Positions 1 through 4,508 of a stretch of 5,727 nt of DNA are shown here, piece by piece. How positions within the stretch are numbered: the stretch's first letter is position 1; every line of letters begins with the position of its first letter. The DNA is from Planctomycetota bacterium (lineage in GTDB: Bacteria; Planctomycetota; Brocadiia; SM23-32): positions 1-5,727 of the forward strand of contig JAGXLK010000200.1 in assembly GCA_018334735.1 (NCBI GenBank), written 5' to 3'. Both the position numbers and the translations under genes were made by a program. The notes beneath the pieces were generated by a model. It saw only the letters and a program-made list of their open reading frames with translations. It ran no database searches and was not told where the DNA came from.

Positions 1-336
1 GGACCGGGAGATCGCTATGGCTATCCACAATATCCTGTGGATGAGGAAGGTGTGGTGCCGGAACTGATGCGGCGTTACCCCAATCTTTACGGGGATTTAT
101 CGGCGGGTAGCGGTCATAACGCACTAGCCCGGGACCTCGATTACGCGGTGGAATTTATTGAGGAATTTCAGGACCGTCTGCTTTTTGCGACAGATATCTG
201 CGCGCCCGATACCGGGACCCCGCTCGTAGATTTATTGTGCAATTTGAGAGATGAAAACCGTATCAGTGAGGGAGTATTTGACAAGATTGCTCGTGAAAAC
301 GCCATTAAGTTATTGGAGCTTAAATCCGATGAGTGA
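1..336 (+). CDS. Amidohydrolase family protein (Amidohydro_2-like), C-terminal part
   Basis: The frame is open from the first base, so the gene starts upstream; 111 residues and the TGA stop are visible. The C-terminal end of a metal-dependent TIM-barrel hydrolase is recognisable: a YPNLYGDLSAGSG strand/loop, then RLLFATDI, whose Asp (window residue 65, bases 193-195) sits where the family places its last metal-binding Asp, and a terminal helix ISEGVFDKIARENAIKLLEL, matching the usual 'NA..LL' ending of these enzymes. Family members hydrolyse or decarboxylate small cyclic or carboxylated substrates in the cytoplasm; which substrate is used here cannot be told. The last 8 bases overlap the start of the aminotransferase gene, so the two are probably co-translated and act in one pathway. 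A GTG at 37 is only an internal codon. Confidence 0.85.
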   Translation, partial: GPGDRYGYPQYPVDEEGVVPELMRRYPNLYGDLSAGSGHNALARDLDYAVEFIEEFQDRLLFATDICAPDTGTPLVDLLCNLRDENRISEGVFDKIARENAIKLLELKSDE

Positions 337-1681
337 ATCCACAGAGGCAAAGGTTATGGATGTTGAAAAGGAAGAACTTGCGCTTTTCGGTGGACCGAAG
401 GCGGTGGATATCGATCCAGAGGATATTTTTACCTGGCCTATCGTCACAGATGAAGACCGCGAGGCGGTCCTTGAGGTTCTGAATCGAGGGGCGATGAGTG
501 GCACCGACGTCACAAAGGAATTCGAGAAAGAGTTTGCCGACTGGATCGGTTCGGAGTATGCCCTTGCTCATCCCAACGGCACCGCCGCACTGAAAGCCGC
601 TATGTGGGCCTGCGGGGTCGGGACGGGGGACGAAATCATCTGCCCCAGCATTACCTATTGGGCCAGCGCGGTGCCGGCGCTTGCGCTGGGAGCCACAGTC
701 AATTTCGCGGATATTGATCCTGAGACATTGTGCATCGACCCAGATGATATCGAGCACAGAATCAGCCCGAAAACCAGAGCCATTGTGGTTGTGCATTACT
801 GTGGTTATCCGGCCGAGATGGATCCTATTCTGGACATCGCGTCCCGCCACGATATCAGGGTCATCGAGGACAATTCCCATGCGCACGGTTCGCTCTACCA
901 CGGTAAAATGTGTGGAACGATGGGTGATATCGGGGCCATGAGCCTGATGAGCGGGAAAAGCCTGCCGATCGGGGAAGGGGGTATGATGGTGACAGATGAC
1001 CGGGAGCTTTATGAGCGCTGTGTGGCCTGGGGACACTACGAGCGGACCGGCGCGCCTTCGAATTACAATCCGCCTGACAAACAGGTTGAAGATGAAGAAC
1101 TGAGTCGTTTCGCCGGAGTGGCAATGGGCGGTGTAAAAAACCGGTTGAATCAAATGGCGTCGGCGATGGGACGCGTCCAGATGAAAAACTATCCGGAACG
1201 CATGGCCGAGATACAGAAAGCCATGAATCGTTTCTGGGACTTGCTGGAGGACGTGCCCGGTATGCGAGCCCATCGTCCTCCGAAGGATTCCGGTTCAACG
1301 ATGGGTGGATGGTATCACTCTCGTGGTATTTACCACGGAGAGGAACTGGGCGGACTTCCCTGCGAGCGGTTCTGCGAAGCGGTGCGCGCGGAAGGCATCA
1401 ATAACTGTCATCCGGGAGCGAACTTTCCACTTCACACCCACGAGGTATTCCATTCCGCCGATCTTTTTGGCACGGGGAAACCGACGGCTCTTTCTTTCGG
1501 CGCACGAGATGTTCGGCAGGGAGAAGGAACACTGCCGAATGCCGAACGGATGGGCGAACTGTGTTTTGGGATCCCCTGGTTCAAACACGACCGCCCCGAC
1601 CAGATCGAGAAATACGCGAGTGCTTACAGAAAAGTGGCCGCCCAGGCCGATCGTCTGCGCGAAACCGAAGATAACGAGTAG
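329..1681 (+). CDS. DegT/DnrJ/EryC1/StrS-family PLP-dependent aminotransferase
   Basis: Complete 450-residue protein. I chose the ATG at 329 because it has a GGAG at 315-318 and gives the normal family N-terminus; the frame extends further up to an ATG at 251, but that would bury 26 residues inside the amidohydrolase gene. Visible family marks are GAMSGTDVTKEFEKEFADWIG (residues 54-74), HPNGTAALKAA (81-91), the DEIICPSITYWAS stretch (101-113), VIEDNSHAHG (178-187, with Asp181 where the PLP pyridine nitrogen is bound) and SGKSLPIGEGGM (208-219), in which Lys210 is the expected Schiff-base lysine. The C-terminal part has the usual 'aeGI..' region (355-358) and His-rich segment near 361-375. Relatives transaminate keto-sugars or similar ketones with glutamate or glutamine in amino-sugar and natural-product pathways; a few are dehydratases, but those replace the Lys, which is present here. 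Length is somewhat above the usual 370-400. The substrate is unknown. Confidence 0.93.
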   Translation: MSESTEAKVMDVEKEELALFGGPKAVDIDPEDIFTWPIVTDEDREAVLEVLNRGAMSGTDVTKEFEKEFADWIGSEYALAHPNGTAALKAAMWACGVGTGDEIICPSITYWASAVPALALGATVNFADIDPETLCIDPDDIEHRISPKTRAIVVVHYCGYPAEMDPILDIASRHDIRVIEDNSHAHGSLYHGKMCGTMGDIGAMSLMSGKSLPIGEGGMMVTDDRELYERCVAWGHYERTGAPSNYNPPDKQVEDEELSRFAGVAMGGVKNRLNQMASAMGRVQMKNYPERMAEIQKAMNRFWDLLEDVPGMRAHRPPKDSGSTMGGWYHSRGIYHGEELGGLPCERFCEAVRAEGINNCHPGANFPLHTHEVFHSADLFGTGKPTALSFGARDVRQGEGTLPNAERMGELCFGIPWFKHDRPDQIEKYASAYRKVAAQADRLRETEDNE

Positions 1682-1801
1682 TATTCCGGAAAAGGATATA
1701 ACAATTGAAGCGCGGCAGGCCTCAGCCAGGGTTGCCCCAGGGCTCCGAGGGCCTTCAGCCGTCTGCACCCTGCGGTTTTGTGGAGGAATATGGCCAACAA
1801 G

Positions 1802-1827
1802 CCACCGAGATAAAATCGGTGGTAAGG
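1802..1827. repeat. Short palindromic repeat, copy 1 (CCACCGA...TCGGTGG)
   Basis: CCACCGA (1802-1808) and TCGGTGG (1816-1822) form a perfect 7-bp stem around GATAAAA. The 23 bases at 1805-1827 match 2061-2083 in direct orientation with two mismatches, so this is a repeated unit and not a chance hairpin. The stem has no T-run after it, so a terminator role is unlikely on the + strand. Confidence 0.75.
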
Positions 1828-1846
1828 TAAGTTGCTCAGAGGTGCT

Positions 1847-1860
1847 GTAGTGCAGAGGTA
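1847..1860 (+). repeat. 14-bp repeat end GTAGTGCAGAGGTA, inverted copy
   Basis: These 14 bases are the exact reverse complement of 2250-2263, which is one end of the two-unit element at 2123-2265. Only this end is recognisable here; what follows (TTCCTCCACC) runs into a CCACCGAGATAA motif. It looks like a truncated or fused copy in the opposite orientation. Confidence 0.7.
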
Positions 1861-1865
1861 TTCCT

Positions 1866-1878
1866 CCACCGAGATAAG
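1866..1878. repeat. Short palindromic repeat, half copy (CCACCGAGATAAG)
   Basis: The first 12 bases are identical to 1802-1813, but the TCGGTGG half that should follow is missing; the sequence continues GTACGTGTTTAGCC. That continuation resembles, in inverted orientation, the bases next to the third copy (GGCTAAACGCACATAC at 2045-2060), so this half copy may be the left arm of a larger palindrome. Confidence 0.6.
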
Positions 1879-1909
1879 TACGTGTTTAGCCCAGAGATGC
1901 CGCTTCATG

Positions 1910-2014
1910 GTCATTGCGAGCCCATCGCGAGATGGGCGAAGCAATCTCGTCGTTTTTTCAGTGCAACAGCGAGATTGCCGCGGCGTCCCGTTGCGCGGAA
2001 CGCCTCGCAATGAC
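1910..2014. repeat. 105-bp palindromic element with GTCATTGCGAG terminal inverted repeats
   Basis: The ends are a perfect 11-bp inverted repeat, GTCATTGCGAG (1910-1920) and CTCGCAATGAC (2004-2014). Inside are three more stems: CCCATC/GATGGG with a GCGA loop (1921-1936), GCAATCTCG/CGAGATTGC (1941-1949 with 1970-1978) and GCGT..CCG/CGG..ACGC (1983-2003). A single strand could therefore fold into a four-stem, cloverleaf-like shape. From memory, elements with CATTGCGAG ends and GAAGCAATCTC interiors are scattered in many unrelated bacterial genomes (Rickettsia, Dehalococcoides, several delta-proteobacterial groups). It carries no gene, so it would be a non-autonomous, REP- or MITE-like element. 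Confidence 0.85.
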
Positions 2015-2057
2015 ATTGTGGGCGTGGACGGCTGATGCAGGGCAGGCTAAACGCACA

Positions 2058-2083
2058 TACCCGAGATAAATTCGGTGGTAGGG
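2058..2083. repeat. Short palindromic repeat, copy 3 (CCGAGATAAATTCGGTGGTA)
   Basis: Bases 2061-2083 match 1805-1827 at 21 of 23 positions. The TCGGTGGTA half is intact, while the left half reads TACCCGA and not TACCACCGA, so the palindrome is imperfect. It lies 44 bases downstream of the 105-bp element. Confidence 0.7.
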
Positions 2084-2122
2084 GAGAAATGGAGTGTGGT
2101 CGGAAGGCGCCTCTCGCCCGCG

Positions 2123-2170
2123 AAGCTACCACTGACCTTGGGGCGGTGGGGTTGTACTTTTGCACTACTG
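2123..2170 (-). repeat. Short repeated element, 48-bp unit (short core)
   Basis: Read on the - strand, the unit begins CAGTAGTGCAAAAGTAC (2170-2154) and ends CAAGGTCAGTGGTAGCTT (2140-2123). The last 18 bases are identical to those of the neighbouring unit (2205-2188), and the first 17 differ from that unit at two positions. Only 13 bases separate the two ends here, against 43 in the other unit. Confidence 0.75.
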
Positions 2171-2187
2171 AGGGGTGTGCCCTCAAA

Positions 2188-2265
2188 AAGCTACCACTGA
2201 CCTTGCGTGAGTGGTCTCCGCCCCGTAGGCTACGCCCCGGAGGGGGCGGTACCTCTGCACTACTG
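2188..2265 (-). repeat. Short repeated element, 78-bp unit (core holds a GC-rich hairpin)
   Basis: On the - strand this unit begins CAGTAGTGCAGAGGTAC (2265-2249) and ends CAAGGTCAGTGGTAGCTT (2205-2188), the same ends as the 48-bp unit. Its core carries a stem of CCGCCCC (2219-2225) with GGGGCGG (2243-2249) and an inner GTAG/CTAC pair. The 17 bases between the two units contain most of a small GAGGG/CCCTC hairpin (2170-2184). Confidence 0.75.
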
Positions 2266-2286
2266 CGGATCTCCACCCCCAGAAAA

Positions 2287-2323
2287 GCGGTGCTCCGTTC
2301 GGCGTTGCCGAACTGCGCACCGC
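2287..2323. repeat. Strong 37-nt two-step hairpin
   Basis: GCGGTGC (2287-2293) pairs with GCACCGC (2317-2323), and inside it GTTCGGC (2297-2303) pairs with GCCGAAC (2307-2313) around a 3-base loop; the two stems are separated by a 3 x 3 internal loop. No T-run follows on either strand, so it is not a standard terminator. Confidence 0.7.
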
Positions 2324-2331
2324 ACTCCAGA

Positions 2332-2351
2332 GCCGGCGCCGGAGCGCCGGC
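2332..2351. repeat. Perfect 8-bp GC hairpin with CGGA loop
   Basis: GCCGGCGC (2332-2339) pairs with GCGCCGGC (2344-2351) around the tetraloop CGGA. It sits 8 bases after the 37-nt hairpin, so the two could stack as a pair. AAGG follows, with no T-run. Confidence 0.7.
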
Positions 2352-2601
2352 AAGGTGGCTGTTACCCCCGCTGATATTTGTCCCTTTGTCAGAATATGGT
2401 TCAAAAACGGTTGTCGACGCAAAACGGATAACAACATCTCTGGTCGACGAGGAGCCGGGTCCCGGAATCTACGACCCTTCCACCCCGGCCCGGATTTCGG
2501 CATATAAGATATTGTCGGATGAACGTTAGCGGGTTTTGAGGGACTTACCAGACATCTGTTAGTCTGTGATCAGATGAGATTCAGCACGCGTGGCAGCGCG
2601 T

Positions 2602-2724
2602 ATGAGCACGAATGCATGCCAATACAGCCCCAATGACTGCCGAGTTTTTTTTGCTTGTAGGGGGCAGGAAGGATATGATAAGCGCGGTTCGAGCGAATTT
2701 GACCTGATATGCAACAGTTGGTAA
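2602..2724 (+). CDS. Possible 40-residue Cys-containing peptide (doubtful)
   Basis: An ATG at 2602 opens 40 codons ending in TAA at 2722-2724, directly before the GTG of the next frame. The peptide begins MSTNACQYSPNDCRVFFAC and has four Cys (positions 6, 13, 19, 37); it ends LICNSW. Short Cys-rich peptides near a radical SAM/SPASM gene are candidate substrates, which is why it is listed. Against it: the bases before the ATG (GGCAGCGCGT) are a poor ribosome binding site, it lies roughly 300 bases from the radical SAM gene, and a 40-codon frame can arise by chance. No family is recognised. Confidence 0.2.
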   Translation: MSTNACQYSPNDCRVFFACRGQEGYDKRGSSEFDLICNSW

Positions 2725-2943
2725 GTGTTGGACGTTTCTTCCGGCGAGGTGATGCCGTTTGCTCCCGATGAGGGCCGCTGGCTGGAGCGACTGGCCGAGG
2801 AGGGACGCCTTGCCGTGGTCATCTATCTGCAGGAACATAAGCTCGACTGGGAGCACTATGACCTGGACGCCGAGGATGCCGACAAATCCTTCAGGTTCAT
2901 CCTCCTGATCGAGTGGGATATGGACGGAAAGCGAGAAAATTGA
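2725..2943 (+). CDS. Hypothetical 72-residue acidic protein
   Basis: I do not recognise this protein. The frame is bounded by TAA at 2722-2724 and starts at GTG 2725; a later ATG at 2752 (residue 10) is an alternative, though its GAGG is only two bases away. Composition looks protein-like: a charged helix WLERLAEEGRLAVVIYLQEH (residues 19-38), a very acidic stretch DLDAEDAD, then the hydrophobic segment FRFILLIEWD. Codons are mostly GC-ending (CTG, GCC, GAC), unlike the radical SAM gene downstream, so it may have a different history, perhaps the surviving end of a broken gene. There is no Cys, signal peptide or membrane span. It ends 86 bases before the radical SAM start and could be in the same transcript. 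Confidence 0.4.
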   Translation: MLDVSSGEVMPFAPDEGRWLERLAEEGRLAVVIYLQEHKLDWEHYDLDAEDADKSFRFILLIEWDMDGKREN

Positions 2944-3013
2944 TAGGTTAGACCATACCAGCTGACGGCAGGTGAAGGTGTAATGCGTTTGCAATCTGCA
3001 AGATACTATTCTC

Positions 3014-3020
3014 AAAGGAG
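3014..3020 (+). promoter_or_regulatory. Ribosome binding site fixing the GTG start of the radical SAM gene
   Basis: AAAGGAG lies 9 bases before the GTG at 3030. The first internal ATG (3072) has GAGGGG touching it with no spacer, so the GTG is the better start. Confidence 0.75.
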
Positions 3021-3029
3021 CCCGGATCA

Positions 3030-4424
3030 GTGAGGACGGAAAGGAACCGATTTTCTGTGTCGCAAGAGGGGATGCACGAATTAGCTGTTTGCAGGGAAGC
3101 AGAGATGCATTTGTATGAGGTTCCTTATTGCGAGAAAACGATTCTCTATCGACCGTTAGTTCCCATGGCGTTTGTATGTAATAAAGCAATGGTGGGATAT
3201 GTTCGGGGGCTTTTGAAGGGGCAGACTGTGGAACATCGCGCTGATGTTGATAAATTTCTGGATTCTGTAGGTTTTTGGCGACCGGATGAAATTCCGCCTG
3301 CCTTGCCGTTGGCCGAAGAGGTTTTACCCGTTCAAGCGGTTTTGCTTATGACGAATCGTTGTAGTCTCCGCTGCAAATATTGTTATGCCAGTGCGGGAAC
3401 ATCCGAACCCGTCGATATGTCTTTTGATCTGGCGCGGGTTGTTATTGACGAGGTTGCGGAGAATGCAGCACAACAGCATTTTGATAGCTTTGGCGTTACG
3501 TTTCATGGGGGCGGAGAACCAACACTGAACTGGGACGTGTTGCGGCGCTGCGTTAGCTACGCAAAATCTAAGTCCGTTGATTGTGAGCTTTCTCTGGCAA
3601 GCAACGGGGTGTGGGCCCGGTCCGTACGAGATTTTATTTGCAAGGAGTTTGATAGCGTCAGTTTGTCTCTGGACGGTGTCAAATCTGTGCAAGATTCTCA
3701 GCGCCCCCGGGCTGATGGGGGGGGAAGTTTCGAGGATGTAATGGAATCAATATCGGCATTGGATGCTGCAGGCGTTTCATATGGCATACGAATGACTGTG
3801 GTACCAGGCCATGAACAGCGGTTGGTAGAGGGAGTAAAATTGATTTGTTCCCAAACCAAGGCCCTTTCTATTCAGGCCGAACCAACATTCACTGTTGCTC
3901 GCGGGCGATATGGTCCATTCAGTCAGTCATTTGCGGATCAATTTGTGCCGGCCTTTATTACTGCATTTGATCTCGCACAGCGGGAAGGCGTTGAGATGTA
4001 TTATTCTGGTGCTCGGCCGGGTATAGCGACAAGGATATTTTGCAGAGCGGCGCTTTCTGCTTTTGTTTTGAATCCCCGGGGACGACTTGTGACGTGCGTG
4101 GAAACGAGCCAGCCTTTGGCAGACAGCCAGGAAGAATTTATCGTCGGCCACGTGGACCATAACAATGTTTATTTGGACCGCGGTGCGCTTCAGGACTTTC
4201 TGGATAAACAGCAGGAGGAGCGCGAAGCTTGCAGAGAGTGCTTTTGTTTCTGGCACTGTGCGGGAGATTGTGCCGTGCGCAGGAGATCCGGATACGGTAA
4301 AGAATCGCCGCGGTGTAACATAACCAGGAGTGTTAGCCGGGAACTTATTCTCCGTCTTATTGATAAAGGGAAAGGGGTATGGAACCCCCTTGCCCATAAA
4401 AATCAGGAGAGAGACGAGGTGTGA
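3030..4424 (+). CDS. Radical SAM/SPASM peptide- or protein-modifying enzyme
   Basis: Complete 464-residue cytoplasmic iron-sulfur enzyme with a GTG start. Residues about 25-85 (ILYRPLVPMAFVCNK, then a helix and VDKFLDSVGFW) resemble the PqqD-like recognition domains fused to many peptide maturases; this is my inference. The radical SAM core follows: MTNRCSLRCKYCYA with the cluster-binding C111-X3-C115-X2-C118, HGGGEP (159-164, SAM binding) and SLDG (213-216). The C-terminus has the full SPASM pattern: C338-X12-G-X4-C356, then C401-X2-C404-X5-C410-X3-C414, then C429, enough for two auxiliary [4Fe-4S] clusters; C406 is extra. Such enzymes modify Cys, Ser, Tyr or other side chains in ribosomal peptides or proteins (anSME, sactipeptide and quinohemoprotein maturases). 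The next genes, a micro-ORF and a TAT-exported WD40 protein, are possible substrates. Codons are more A/T-ending than in the upstream genes. The exact subfamily is not assigned. Confidence 0.92.
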   Translation: MRTERNRFSVSQEGMHELAVCREAEMHLYEVPYCEKTILYRPLVPMAFVCNKAMVGYVRGLLKGQTVEHRADVDKFLDSVGFWRPDEIPPALPLAEEVLPVQAVLLMTNRCSLRCKYCYASAGTSEPVDMSFDLARVVIDEVAENAAQQHFDSFGVTFHGGGEPTLNWDVLRRCVSYAKSKSVDCELSLASNGVWARSVRDFICKEFDSVSLSLDGVKSVQDSQRPRADGGGSFEDVMESISALDAAGVSYGIRMTVVPGHEQRLVEGVKLICSQTKALSIQAEPTFTVARGRYGPFSQSFADQFVPAFITAFDLAQREGVEMYYSGARPGIATRIFCRAALSAFVLNPRGRLVTCVETSQPLADSQEEFIVGHVDHNNVYLDRGALQDFLDKQQEEREACRECFCFWHCAGDCAVRRRSGYGKESPRCNITRSVSRELILRLIDKGKGVWNPLAHKNQERDEV

Positions 4425-4480
4425 ACTGTTTTCAGCACAGCGATTTTTTCCTTGAACATATTCGTGACCCGGTTGTCTGA
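4421..4480 (+). CDS. Possible 19-residue micro-ORF coupled to the radical SAM gene
   Basis: GTG at 4421 overlaps the radical SAM stop codon as GTGA (4421-4424), the classic arrangement for translational coupling, with AGGAG at 4405-4409, 11 bases upstream. It encodes MNCFQHSDFFLEHIRDPVV and stops at TGA 4478-4480, 28 bases before the WD40 start. It has one Cys and several aromatics. It could be a very short substrate peptide, a coupling leader that keeps ribosomes moving into the WD40 gene, or chance. No family is recognised. Confidence 0.3.
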   Translation: MNCFQHSDFFLEHIRDPVV

Positions 4481-4496
4481 CACAAAGTACTGAGAT

Positions 4497-4502
4497 AAGG
4501 AG
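4497..4502 (+). promoter_or_regulatory. Ribosome binding site of the WD40 gene
   Basis: AAGGAG sits 6 bases before the ATG at 4509, a near-consensus site that supports this start and the unusually long region before the twin-arginine motif. Confidence 0.8.
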
Positions 4503-4508
4503 AGCTCC

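Larger units (their letters stand above)
1682..2601. other. Repeat-rich intergenic region without a convincing gene
   Basis: Open frames on both strands here (for example 2035-2529 on + and 1624-2016 on -) run straight through inverted repeats and GC-rich hairpins, lack a good ribosome binding site and show no protein family, so I do not call them genes. The stretch is a mosaic of short palindromic or repeated elements, listed separately. No hairpin followed by a T-run is seen that would end the aminotransferase transcript. The first 120 bases (1682-1801) are rich in CAGGG/CCCTG-type words but show no perfect repeat that I can define. Confidence 0.7.

Noticed and set aside
320..1273. Long 317-codon open frame on the - strand
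   Set aside because: It lies wholly opposite the aminotransferase gene, whose motifs are clear; the antisense translation shows no family features.
1705..1830. 41-codon frame from TTG with an AAAGGA upstream
   Set aside because: Rare start codon, a composition dominated by Gly, Pro and Gln, and it ends inside a palindromic repeat; probably chance.
2123..2265. Possible CRISPR array
   Set aside because: Only two units, with cores of 13 and 43 bases and no regular spacing; no cas gene is present in the window.
2035..2529. 164-codon + strand frame whose last 35 residues look rather protein-like
   Set aside because: Most of it runs through three repeat elements and both GC hairpins, with no ribosome binding site. 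The tail might be a gene remnant, but nothing recognisable supports it.
2645..2652. Run of eight T as a rho-independent terminator
   Set aside because: The only pairing before it is GGCAG with CTGCC across a 40-base loop, too weak to count as a terminator stem.
2699..2727. TTGACC followed 17 bases later by TAAGTG as a promoter
   Set aside because: The upstream box is good, but the downstream box matches TATAAT at only two of six positions and lacks the final T.
2980..3010. TACTAT as a -10 box before the radical SAM gene
   Set aside because: No acceptable -35 box lies 16-18 bases upstream; TTGCAA is only nine bases away.
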